From contig JAJDCV010000017.1 of NCBI GenBank assembly GCA_029260675.1, positions 1-19,627 on the forward strand: a stretch of 19,627 nt of DNA, given 5' to 3'. The translations under genes were made by a program, and so were the position numbers. Below are positions 7,093 through 14,708 of this stretch, piece after piece (position 1 is the stretch's first letter; each line of letters starts with the position of its first letter). Source of the stretch: Phycisphaeraceae bacterium (GTDB taxonomy: Bacteria; Planctomycetota; Phycisphaerae; Phycisphaerales; Phycisphaeraceae). The notes beneath the pieces were generated by a model, which saw nothing but the letters and a program-made list of their open reading frames with translations, searched no databases and had not been told where the DNA came from.

Positions 7093-7362
7093 ATGAAATC
7101 ATTGCGATATCTCAATACGGTTCTGACACTCATCGCGGTTTTGCTGACGGTGAATATCTGGACGCTCTGGACGGTGACCCCAGGCGGCAACGCCCTGTCG
7201 GTCGCGACCGAGGCCCAGGCCGCCGGGCTCGTCAACGCCGGGCAGCAGCGCAAGGAAATCATCGACGTCCTCAAGAAGATCAACGCCGACACCGGCGAGG
7301 TGAAGTCGATGCTCTCCGGCGGCAGCGCCCGGGTCCGCCTCGAAGCCGGCTCGTCGCAGTAG
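7093..7362 (+). CDS. Small single-pass membrane protein of unknown function
   Basis: 89 residues, preceded by a strong ribosome binding site AAGGAG (7079-7084). One membrane helix spans about residues 8-26 (NTVLTLIAVLLTVNIWTLW), followed by a soluble region of about 60 residues with a helical stretch AGQQRKEIIDVLKKINADTG that looks amphipathic and could form a coiled coil. I do not recognise a family. Codon usage and the ribosome binding site say it is real. Its position between two pilins and a minor pseudopilin suggests a small accessory component of the filament machine, possibly a partner of the inner-membrane platform, but that is inference. Confidence 0.75.
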   Translation: MKSLRYLNTVLTLIAVLLTVNIWTLWTVTPGGNALSVATEAQAAGLVNAGQQRKEIIDVLKKINADTGEVKSMLSGGSARVRLEAGSSQ

Positions 7363-7400
7363 TAAATACCAGGGGGGTGCTGCACCGTGCAACACCACCG

Positions 7401-7427
7401 AAGCCCACGTCCTCCGAACGTGGGCTT
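7401..7427. repeat. Perfect hairpin, dispersed motif copy 1
   Basis: AAGCCCACGT (7401-7410) and ACGTGGGCTT (7418-7427) form a perfect 10-pair stem with a 7-base loop cctccga. A related, degenerate copy lies at 14770-14793 on the same strand. No T run follows, so this does not look like an intrinsic terminator; it sits just before the GspH-like gene. Confidence 0.7.
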
Positions 7428-7443
7428 GTGGGGAATAGACGTC

Positions 7444-7959
7444 ATGCACGTGATGAAACGCAACCCGGCACGACACCCCGCCGGCTACACGCTGGTTGAA
7501 GTGCTGATCATCGTAGCGATCCTCGGGATCGCCGCGGCGATCATCGTGCCCAACATGCTCGCCGCCGGCACCCTGGGCGTCCAGGCCGCCGCGCGGATCA
7601 TCATCGCCGACATCCTCTTCGCGCAGAACGACGCGATCGCCCAACAGCGCAACCGCCGAGTGGTCTTCGACGTCGCCAACGAGAGCTACGCGCTGACCGA
7701 CGAGGCCGGCGCCATATTGAGCGTGAATTGGAAGAACGGCACGGCGAATAACTATACGGTCGATTTTGTCAACGACCAGCGCTTCCAGGGCGTGGTGATC
7801 GTTTCAGCTAACTTCGGCGGGATGACGCCGGAGAGGCTCGAGTTCGACGCCCTGGGCGGCCCGCTCAGCGGCGGCACCGTCGAGATCGAGTTTCAGAACA
7901 CGCGCTACCGGATCACCGTCGCGGCGTTTACAGGCAGGGTGACGGTCCAGCAGTTATGA
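7444..7959 (+). CDS. GspH/FimT-type minor pseudopilin
   Basis: 171 residues from the ATG at 7444; a second ATG follows at 7453, and the earlier one is preferred because GGGGA (7430-7434) lies about nine bases upstream. The frame is also open from 7387, but that part runs through the hairpin and is not expected to be translated. The prepilin site is PAG|YTLVEVLIIVAILGI, with Tyr instead of Phe after the cut. The following region, VQAAARIIIADILFAQNDAIAQQR then VVFDVANESYALTD, matches the helix and beta-sheet start of the GspH/FimT family, which caps or primes the filament tip. It heads the cluster of machine genes and is followed 17 bases later by the pilM-like gene. Confidence 0.88.
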   Translation: MHVMKRNPARHPAGYTLVEVLIIVAILGIAAAIIVPNMLAAGTLGVQAAARIIIADILFAQNDAIAQQRNRRVVFDVANESYALTDEAGAILSVNWKNGTANNYTVDFVNDQRFQGVVIVSANFGGMTPERLEFDALGGPLSGGTVEIEFQNTRYRITVAAFTGRVTVQQL

Positions 7960-7976
7960 CCTGATGGAGTGAGGCA

Positions 7977-9086
7977 GTGTTGTTTGGAGGAGGCAGAAAA
8001 GCAAGCGATTGTCCGATCGGTATTGACATCGGGGATCACACCGTTCGGATGCTCCAGTTGACCCGTGATGGCGACCGCTACGTCGCCCTCGCCGCGGCCT
8101 CGCGCCCGCTTGGCCGAGAGGTCAGCCTGGATTCCACCGACGCCTACCACCAGGCCGTGCGCCACGCCGTCCACGAGATGCTGTCTTCGGGCAAGTTCCA
8201 CGGACGCCTCGCCGTGAGTTGCCTCCCCGCCGCGAGCCTGCAATACAAGAACATCCGGCTTCCCAAGATGCCCCACGACGAGTTGGCGTCCGCGGTCAAG
8301 TGGGAGGCGTCCGAACGGCTAAAGATCAGCGGCGACGCCATGAACATCCGATTCTTCGACGCCGGCGAAGTCAATCAAGGACAGGAGGCCCGTCAGGAAG
8401 TGATCCTGCTGGCGGCCCCCAAACGTTTCATCGAAGAGCACATCCGGTCACTGAAGTCTTGCGACCTGGAGCTTCACGCCATCGACGTCGTCCCCGCCGC
8501 GCTGGCCCGCTGCACGACAAAGACGGCATCCCCAGACAACCCGGACGACGTAGTCAGGGTCGTGATCGATGTGGGCTACACCGGGACGAAGGTCCTGGTT
8601 ACGCGGGGCCAGCGGATCTGCTTCTTCAAACTGATCGAGATCGGTGGCCGGCAGATGGACGAGGCGCTGGCGACCAAGCTCCAACTCCCCACCGCCGCCG
8701 CCTCCGAGGCCCGGCTCGGCTGGATGTCCGGGCAGACCGGCTCCGAGGCCGACGCCCGGATCGCCGCGACGCTGGGCCCGGTGGTCGAAGACCTCTCTCG
8801 TGAAATCAACCTCTGCCTACGCTACTACAGTGTCACCTTCCGTGGCCGACGGCCCGAAGAAGCGCTGATCGTCGGCGGGGAGTCCGGAAACGCCTGGCTG
8901 TGGGCCCGGCTTTGCGAAGACGCCGGACTCAAGCCCTCCGCCGAAGACCCCCTGGCGTCGCTTGACCTGACCCCCGTTCACGACGTGGTCGGCGGGCCCG
9001 ACCAATGGGCCGGCTGGGTCGTCGCAGCGGGGCTGTCCCTGAGGCACGTCAACTGCGGCAATCGTAAGAGCAGGGGGGCCGCATGA
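7977..9086 (+). CDS. pilM: PilM-like actin-fold ATPase (inner-membrane alignment complex)
   Basis: 369 residues, starting at GTG (7977) with GGAG or GAGG just upstream; an ATG at 7964 runs into a stop at once. The actin-fold motifs are visible: phosphate 1 as GIDIGDHTVRMLQL (15-28), phosphate 2 as VIDVGYTGTKVLV (D198) and the adenosine motif LIVGGESGN (about 297-305). PilM is a cytoplasmic protein that binds the N-terminus of PilN and links the pilus platform to the assembly ATPase. The conserved KWEA(S)ERL segment typical of the family is present near residues 106-112. The gene overlaps the next one by four bases (ATGA), as is usual in pilMNOP operons. MshI of the MSHA pilus is an equivalent protein. 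Confidence 0.92.
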   Translation: MLFGGGRKASDCPIGIDIGDHTVRMLQLTRDGDRYVALAAASRPLGREVSLDSTDAYHQAVRHAVHEMLSSGKFHGRLAVSCLPAASLQYKNIRLPKMPHDELASAVKWEASERLKISGDAMNIRFFDAGEVNQGQEARQEVILLAAPKRFIEEHIRSLKSCDLELHAIDVVPAALARCTTKTASPDNPDDVVRVVIDVGYTGTKVLVTRGQRICFFKLIEIGGRQMDEALATKLQLPTAAASEARLGWMSGQTGSEADARIAATLGPVVEDLSREINLCLRYYSVTFRGRRPEEALIVGGESGNAWLWARLCEDAGLKPSAEDPLASLDLTPVHDVVGGPDQWAGWVVAAGLSLRHVNCGNRKSRGAA

Positions 9087-9769
9087 TCGACATCGACTTC
9101 CTGCCACAGGCCTACCACGAAGAGCGCATCCGCAACGCTAGACGTCACAAGCGGTGGTTCATGATCCTGATGGTCGCCGTCATGCTCGTCGGCTGGGGGA
9201 TCTCTCGCCAAAGACAATCGTCGGAGCTCGCCTGGCGCGCCGATGCCCTGGAAGCGCAGGCCTACGCCACTAAACAGAAGCAAAGCGAGATGACCAAGCT
9301 CCAGATGGAGCGGAAGTCAAAGCGGTACCAGCTGAAGATCCAGCGACAGCTCGACCAGCCGGTGACTGTCACACAGGCCGTCGCCGTGCTCGGCCAGCTC
9401 ATGCCCGACTCATCTGGGCTCACCCGCGTGAAGGTCAAGACCCACCGACCCGCGCCGATCCCGCTGCCCGACCCCGACGAGAAAAAAAACAAACGGAACA
9501 GCAGGCGTAAGCCCGCCGTCGACCCGGAACAGGTCAAAGACTTTATCCAGCTCGATGTCTACGGCATCGCGCCCGACGACGTCGCGGTGGCGAACATGGT
9601 GAACTCAATGAGCGACCACCCGCTTTTCGAGAAAGTCACGATGCACTTCAGCCGGGTGGGAGAACGCAACGAGCTTAAGGGCCGAAGCTTCCGCGTCGGC
9701 GCCCAGGTGCCCCTGGATCGGCGATACCTCCCCCTTCAACAGACCGCGGAGGTGACCCATGAAGATTGA
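9083..9769 (+). CDS. pilN: PilN-like inner-membrane protein
   Basis: 228 residues. The N-terminus MIDIDFLPQAYHEER is the PilN cytoplasmic motif (family form INLLP) that docks into PilM. A membrane helix spans about 25-40 (WFMILMVAVMLVGWGI), followed by a coiled-coil region (about 41-85) and a ferredoxin-like periplasmic domain. A charged insertion, rich in Pro, Lys and Arg (PAPIPLPDPDEKKNKRNSRRK, about residues 116-136), splits the first strands of that domain and makes the protein somewhat longer than typical PilN. It overlaps pilM by four bases and the pilO-like gene by eleven. Confidence 0.82.
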   Translation: MIDIDFLPQAYHEERIRNARRHKRWFMILMVAVMLVGWGISRQRQSSELAWRADALEAQAYATKQKQSEMTKLQMERKSKRYQLKIQRQLDQPVTVTQAVAVLGQLMPDSSGLTRVKVKTHRPAPIPLPDPDEKKNKRNSRRKPAVDPEQVKDFIQLDVYGIAPDDVAVANMVNSMSDHPLFEKVTMHFSRVGERNELKGRSFRVGAQVPLDRRYLPLQQTAEVTHED

Positions 9770-10310
9770 TCGTGGCACCACCAGGATGTGGGGCGTGCTG
9801 GCCGGGATGATTGTTTTGTTCGCCGTCGCGGTCCTCGTGCCGTTCGGGATCCGGGACGCCGGGCTCCAGACACGCATCGACGCCGCACGCGCCGAACTGG
9901 GCATCGGAGAGGTCGACAACGCCGGGCTGGCCCAACTCTATAACGAGGTCGAAGAGCTCCGCGATCAGATCGCCGGGCGGGGCCAGGCCATCCCGAATGA
10001 AGACGAGATATCACTGGTCCTGCACGACCTGTCCGAGCTGATCAACGCCCCGGGCGTGACCGGTCAGGAGATCGTCACCGAGAAGGCCGGCTATTTCCTG
10101 GATTACAACATCCTGCCGGTGAAGATCCAGTTCAGCGCCCCGTTCGCGACGGCTTACGACTTGGTCAAGCGGATCGAGACGCTGTCCCGGGTGGTCCGTG
10201 TTGACCAACTGGAAATCGAGGCCGAGCCCGATTACCCGCGCCAGCCGCTGGTCGTCAACCTCCAACTCAGCGCCTTCTTTGCCTCTACGGCCATAGGGGG
10301 GGAGCGATGA
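9759..10310 (+). CDS. pilO: PilO-like inner-membrane protein
   Basis: 183 residues with a short cytoplasmic tail, one membrane helix (about 11-29, WGVLAGMIVLFAVAVLVPF), a coiled-coil region (AELGIGEVDNAGLAQLYNEVEELRDQI) and a periplasmic ferredoxin-like domain with the PilO pattern LPVKIQFSAPFATAYDLVKR then IETLSRVVRVDQLEIE. PilO heterodimerises with PilN in the periplasm to form the alignment platform. A near-ideal ribosome binding site GGAGGTGA (9748-9755) inside the end of pilN precedes the ATG, and the ATG lies before the pilN stop, suggesting translational coupling. MshJ is the MSHA counterpart. Confidence 0.85.
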   Translation: MKIDRGTTRMWGVLAGMIVLFAVAVLVPFGIRDAGLQTRIDAARAELGIGEVDNAGLAQLYNEVEELRDQIAGRGQAIPNEDEISLVLHDLSELINAPGVTGQEIVTEKAGYFLDYNILPVKIQFSAPFATAYDLVKRIETLSRVVRVDQLEIEAEPDYPRQPLVVNLQLSAFFASTAIGGER

Positions 10311-10864
10311 AGGACCACCTGCATCAGCTGATCTACCAGATCACCGCCGACAAGAAAAAGCTGGGCGTCATGCTCTGCGCCTTGGCGCTGGGCCTGCTGC
10401 TGTGGGGACGGCTGCTGCTCCAGGGCGTACCCCGTACCGCAACCGCCGACGACCCGGAGACCCAGACCCAGGCCACCGATAACTCGCCGTTGAATGCCAG
10501 CGATGGGCACCGATCTGTGAAGCCCGTACCCGTGGTACACGTCGATCTACCCGCATCCCCGGGCCGTGACCTGTTCGGATTAGACCCCAGCCGTTACAGA
10601 CGGACCCCCGGCAGCAGGCAACAGGATATCGGGCCAAAGTCCGCACAAGTTATGCCCGATGTTGATCCACAGATAGCCGCCCTGCGCGACGAAGCGATGG
10701 AACTGCGGCTGGAGAGCGTCGTGACCGGTTCACGGCCAAGGGCTTACATCAACGGGCACCTGTTAGCGCCCGGCGACGAGTATGAAGGATTCACGCTGAT
10801 ACAGGTCACCGACCGGCACGTGTTACTCACTAAATATGGCTTGATCATCAGATTGAGGATGTAA
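10307..10864 (+). CDS. PilP/MshK/GspC-like periplasmic connector with membrane anchor
   Basis: 185 residues, four-base overlap with pilO and a G-rich ribosome binding site (10294-10301). A membrane helix spans about 19-38 (LGVMLCALALGLLLWGRLLL), then a low-complexity periplasmic linker, then a C-terminal beta domain, LRLESVVTGSRPRAYINGHLL followed by VTDRHVLLTKYGLIIRLRM, with the form of the PilP/GspC homology region that contacts the N0 domain of the secretin. The N-terminal anchor is a membrane helix instead of a lipobox, as in GspC or MshK and unlike classical lipoprotein PilP. The gene stands directly before the secretin gene, which fits the role of bridging inner and outer membranes. Confidence 0.75.
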   Translation: MKDHLHQLIYQITADKKKLGVMLCALALGLLLWGRLLLQGVPRTATADDPETQTQATDNSPLNASDGHRSVKPVPVVHVDLPASPGRDLFGLDPSRYRRTPGSRQQDIGPKSAQVMPDVDPQIAALRDEAMELRLESVVTGSRPRAYINGHLLAPGDEYEGFTLIQVTDRHVLLTKYGLIIRLRM

Positions 10865-10900
10865 CGAACATAAGCCGCGGAGGCTTTGAAGGAGTCGAAG

Positions 10901-13411
10901 ATGGTTAACGTAAAAAGCAAGCAGTGGTTGGGCGTTTTTTTTTGCACCATAGGGTGCGTTTGTAGCACCTCGGTGCTAGGCGCAGGAGAGGGCAGTGGGG
11001 TAGCCGCGGGGGAACCGATCGCCCCGGACACCACGCCCGCCTTGTTCGAAACCGCCTCTGAGGATGAACAGCTCCCCCAGGGCCAGCAGGTCGAGGTCGG
11101 GTCGTTCGGGCAGATCGATCTGCACGTCAAGGACCTGAACCTGACCAAGGTCCTCCAGCTGCTGAGCATCCAGAGCCAGCGCAACATCATCGCCAGCCGT
11201 AACGTCGCCGGGACCATCTCCGCCGACCTCTACGGCGTGGACTTCTACGAGGCCCTGGACGCCATCCTGCACACCAACGGGTTCGGCTACCGCGAGAAGG
11301 GCCAGTTCATCTACGTCTACACCACCGAAGAGATCGCCCAGCTCGAGGACGAGAACCGCGAGCTGGTCTACGAGATCGTCCGGCTGAACTACATCAACGC
11401 CGCAGACGCCTCCGCGTATGCCACCACGTTGCTGTCATCCGCGGGCTCGATCGCGCTCTCCGGCGAAGCCGAGGACGGCTTCCAGCCCACGCTCTCCGAT
11501 GGCGGCGCCAACCAGTCCGCTCACCAGGACACCCTGGTCATCCGTGACTACGCCGAGAACGTCGAAGAGATCCTCGCCTTGGTCGACAGGCTGGATACCC
11601 GCCCCCGCCAGGTCTTGGTTGAGGCCACCATCCTCCAGGCACGCCTGACCGAAGCCAACGCCTTCGGCGTCGACTTCGCCGTGTTCGCCGACCTGAACCT
11701 CACCAGCTTCACCACCCCCCTAGGGGCCGTGGATGAATTGATCACCGGTGCCGGCCCAACGTTTGACTCCGGCAGCGCCGTCACCACCAGCCCCGGCAAC
11801 GTCTCCAAGGGTGCCAGCAGCGTCAAGTTCGGTGTCGTCGGCTCCGATGCCGCCGTCTTCGTCCGTGCACTCGACTCCGTCACCGACACGACCGTCCTGG
11901 CTAAGCCCCAGGTCCTCGTGCTCAACCGCCAGAAGGTCGACCTGCTCGTCGGTGAACGCCTGGGCTACCTGTCCACCACCGCCACCGAAACCTCCAACAC
12001 TCAGACCGTCGAGTTCCTCGACGTCGGTACACAGCTCACGCTGCGTCCGTTCATCAGCGACGACGACTTCGTCCGCATGGAACTGCGTCCAAGCGTCTCC
12101 GACGGCAGCACCAGCCTGGTCGGCGGGTTCGTCATCCCCGACACCACCACCCAGGAGCTGGTCTCCAACGTCATCATCCGCTCGGGCCAGACCGTGGTCC
12201 TCGGCGGGCTGTTCAAGGAAGACACCACCATCGGCCGGACCAACGTCCCCGGGCTGGGCAACCTCCCCGTGGTCGGGACCGCCTTCAAGGGCCAGGACGA
12301 CACCGTCACACGCAGCGAAGTCATCTTCATGATCAAGCCCACCATCCAGAAGGATGAGGACCTGACCAAGATGGCCGACTCCGCCAGCGCCGACATCGAA
12401 GCCACCCGTCTGGGCATGCGTAAGGGCCTGCTGCCCTGGTCCCGCACCAAGCTGACCAGCAAGTACATCACCGACGCCATGCAGTACATGAAGGACGGCA
12501 ACAACGAAAAGGCCCTGTGGTCGTTGGACAAGGCTCTGTATCTTGACCCGACACTCGCCGACGCCCTGCACCTCAAGGAGCAGATCACCGGTGAGAAGAG
12601 CTACTTCTATGACCGCAGCATCCTCAAGAACGCCGTGGACGCAGCCATCGACGACGAGCTGAGCGCTCAGGTCGATGAACCCGTGGACGCCGAAGGCCTC
12701 GAGGCTTCTGACTCCACGGTCGAAGATCTGTCGTTCGAGATCGGCGCCGACGCCGGCCAAACCACGGGCGAAGACGCCTCGGCCTCTTGGGAATTCGAGA
12801 GTGCCCAAGCCGTGGAAGTTGATGGCGACAGCCAGGCCAGCTCGGATTGGCAGTTCCAAACCGATGAGTCGGCCCAGCCCGCCGATCAGGCCGCGGAGTT
12901 TGATGCCCAGTCCGACGGGTCCGAGACAACCGCTCAGTCCGATCAGACCGAAGACAGCCTCGAGTTTGCCCAGCCCGATTCGGCCACCGGCTTCGAGCCC
13001 ACCGTCGAGGTGATCGAGTCCAACGACGCCAGCGAGTTCGCCGAATTCGCCGAGCCCCAGTCCGAGTCCGCCTCGGCCGATCAGGCCCAGGACCAGCCCG
13101 CCGTCGAAGCGCCTTGGCGCGTCGAACTGACCGGCGAGGAAACCGCCTGGCAGGACACGCAGGCCGACGACTTCACACAGACGGATGACTCGGGCTTCGA
13201 GTTCGACGACTCCACCACGGTCGAGGTCTACGACCCCGATCAGATCTTCGCCGACGACCAGCTTCAGGAAGAAGCCGATGCGGATCAGCCGGTGAGCATC
13301 TTCGAGTTTGTTGACGAAGCCACCGGCGGCGATGCCGCCGACGAGACCCAGGCCGATGCCGAGAGCGAAGCCGAGGTCAGCAGTGTGGACACCGAGACCG
13401 AGGCCGAATAA
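10901..13411 (+). CDS. PilQ/MshL-type outer-membrane secretin with TPR and acidic C-terminal tail
   Basis: 836 residues from the ATG at 10901, which has AAGGAG at 10889-10894; an upstream in-frame TTG at 10886 overlaps that site and is rejected. A signal peptide covers about residues 1-28, with cleavage likely after A28; cysteines at 15, 19 and 21 make a lipoprotein form conceivable, but no good lipobox is seen. Domains: N0/STN about 70-145 (FGQIDLHVKDLNLTKVLQLL), N1 about 150-230, and the secretin core about 234-475, with the signature VPGLGNLPVVGTAFK at 449-463. A TPR-like unit follows at about 521-560 (AMQYMKDGNNEKALWSLD), and residues 584-836 form a long Asp/Glu/Ala/Ser/Gln-rich tail. Without the tail the length fits the family; the tail is unusual. 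The gene lies between the PilP-like and TPR lipoprotein genes. Confidence 0.93.
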   Translation: MVNVKSKQWLGVFFCTIGCVCSTSVLGAGEGSGVAAGEPIAPDTTPALFETASEDEQLPQGQQVEVGSFGQIDLHVKDLNLTKVLQLLSIQSQRNIIASRNVAGTISADLYGVDFYEALDAILHTNGFGYREKGQFIYVYTTEEIAQLEDENRELVYEIVRLNYINAADASAYATTLLSSAGSIALSGEAEDGFQPTLSDGGANQSAHQDTLVIRDYAENVEEILALVDRLDTRPRQVLVEATILQARLTEANAFGVDFAVFADLNLTSFTTPLGAVDELITGAGPTFDSGSAVTTSPGNVSKGASSVKFGVVGSDAAVFVRALDSVTDTTVLAKPQVLVLNRQKVDLLVGERLGYLSTTATETSNTQTVEFLDVGTQLTLRPFISDDDFVRMELRPSVSDGSTSLVGGFVIPDTTTQELVSNVIIRSGQTVVLGGLFKEDTTIGRTNVPGLGNLPVVGTAFKGQDDTVTRSEVIFMIKPTIQKDEDLTKMADSASADIEATRLGMRKGLLPWSRTKLTSKYITDAMQYMKDGNNEKALWSLDKALYLDPTLADALHLKEQITGEKSYFYDRSILKNAVDAAIDDELSAQVDEPVDAEGLEASDSTVEDLSFEIGADAGQTTGEDASASWEFESAQAVEVDGDSQASSDWQFQTDESAQPADQAAEFDAQSDGSETTAQSDQTEDSLEFAQPDSATGFEPTVEVIESNDASEFAEFAEPQSESASADQAQDQPAVEAPWRVELTGEETAWQDTQADDFTQTDDSGFEFDDSTTVEVYDPDQIFADDQLQEEADADQPVSIFEFVDEATGGDAADETQADAESEAEVSSVDTETEAE

Positions 13412-13443
13412 CGACCCCGGCAGTCAGTAAGTAAAGGAAAAAG

Positions 13444-14652
13444 ATGAAACGCAACGTGAAGCTTTCACAAGCCATCACACTTTCAGCAGCGGCGCTCCTC
13501 GCGCCGCTGCTGTTTGGTTGTCAAGACACCCTGAAGACCGAGAAGGTCGACGCCAAGAACCGCTGGCTGGAGCTACGCAGCTCCATGATGCTGGACATGG
13601 CCAAGCAGCAGTTCACCACCGGCGACCTCAAGCAGGCCGAGAAATCCGTCAAGGACGGGCTCTCGATCGACCCGACCCACCCGGGCCTTCACGTCCTCGC
13701 CGGCCGTATCTCCATGGAGCAAGGCAAGCTCGAACGGGCCTACCACCTGTTCAACGCCGCCATCGAGATCGAACCAAAGTACGCAGAAGCCTGCTACTAC
13801 CAGGGCCTGGTCATGCAACGCTGGCAGCGTTACGAGGGCTCACTGGAGCTCTACCAAAATGCCTACGACCTCGAGGCGGACAACCCCGCCTACCTCATGG
13901 CCGTCAGCGAGATCCTCATCGAGTTGGACCGTGTTGATGATGCGGTCACCCTGCTGGAAAGTAAGCGCCAGTACTTCGACCAGAACGCCGGCGTCCGCGC
14001 CGCGATCGGGCACCTCTATTACATGAAGGGCCAGCCCGCCGTCGCCGCGGATTACTTCAAGCAGGCCTCACTGCTCGAGCCCGACAACATCAAGCTCCAG
14101 GAGCACCACGCGTTCTCGCTGTCGGCCTCCGGCCAGCACGAGCAGGCGATCCAGGTGTTTACACAAATACTCAAGGACCCGGCCAACAAAGACCGGGCCG
14201 ACATCAAGCGTCCGCTTGCGTCGGCTTACATGAACACCGGCCACGCCAAAGAGGCCCTCGCGGTCCTGGTCGAATTGGCCCGCAGCCCCAAGGGCGACGT
14301 CTCCGATTGGATCAAGCTCGGTGAGCTCTCGTACCAGCAGGACGAATTGGGTGGGGCTTTGCAGGCCGCCGGCAAGGTGATCAACCTCGCCCCCGAGCGC
14401 CACGAGGGCTACCTCCTGGCCGGGATGGTCTGGCAACGCCGCGGCAACCTCAACAACGCGCTGGATATGTTCGACCGGGCCGCCGCCGCAGCACCCGCAA
14501 GCACCGAGCCGCTGATCCTCCGCGGCCTGCTTCTCCAGAAGGCGGGCCGATTCGCCGCCGCCGCCGAGGCCTTCCAGCAGGCACTGAAGCGCCAGCCCAA
14601 CGACCCCCGCGCCGCACAACTCCTCGCCGCCGTCTCCCAACACGACGGCTAA
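13444..14652 (+). CDS. TPR-repeat lipoprotein (candidate pilotin / MshN-like)
   Basis: 402 residues. A basic start and hydrophobic stretch lead to a lipobox, LLFGC, with the lipidated cysteine at 26 and glutamine at +2, so outer-membrane retention is expected by the usual rule. The rest consists of roughly nine to ten TPR units (for example AKQQFTTGDLKQAEKSVKDG, AGRISMEQGKLERAYHLFNA, AWQ-type repeats ending RQPNDPRAAQLL). A ribosome binding site AAAGGA lies ten bases upstream. TPR lipoproteins next to secretins act as pilotins (PilF/PilW) or assembly scaffolds, and MshN holds the same place in MSHA operons. The preceding secretin carries a TPR itself, so the two may interact. It is 32 bases downstream of the secretin and is closed by a strong terminator. 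Confidence 0.9.
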   Translation: MKRNVKLSQAITLSAAALLAPLLFGCQDTLKTEKVDAKNRWLELRSSMMLDMAKQQFTTGDLKQAEKSVKDGLSIDPTHPGLHVLAGRISMEQGKLERAYHLFNAAIEIEPKYAEACYYQGLVMQRWQRYEGSLELYQNAYDLEADNPAYLMAVSEILIELDRVDDAVTLLESKRQYFDQNAGVRAAIGHLYYMKGQPAVAADYFKQASLLEPDNIKLQEHHAFSLSASGQHEQAIQVFTQILKDPANKDRADIKRPLASAYMNTGHAKEALAVLVELARSPKGDVSDWIKLGELSYQQDELGGALQAAGKVINLAPERHEGYLLAGMVWQRRGNLNNALDMFDRAAAAAPASTEPLILRGLLLQKAGRFAAAAEAFQQALKRQPNDPRAAQLLAAVSQHDG

Positions 14653-14673
14653 AATACCGCGCCGATAACCACC

Positions 14674-14708
14674 ACACTCCGTGTACTCAAAATACACGGA
14701 GTGTTTTT
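14674..14708 (+). terminator. Strong intrinsic terminator closing the machine operon
   Basis: ACACTCCGTGTA (14674-14685) pairs perfectly with TACACGGAGTGT (14693-14704) over 12 bases, with a ctcaaaa loop, followed by a run of T (14704-14708). This is a textbook Rho-independent terminator 21 bases after the TPR lipoprotein stop. Confidence 0.92.

Noticed and set aside
7401..7427. Hairpin considered as an intrinsic terminator
   Set aside because: No T run follows (gtgggga), so it is listed as a repeat/structure instead.
11720..12859. Long minus-strand open frame antisense to the secretin
   Set aside because: Low-complexity Gly/Asp/Val-rich translation, a mirror of the high-GC secretin gene; the sense frame has all secretin motifs.
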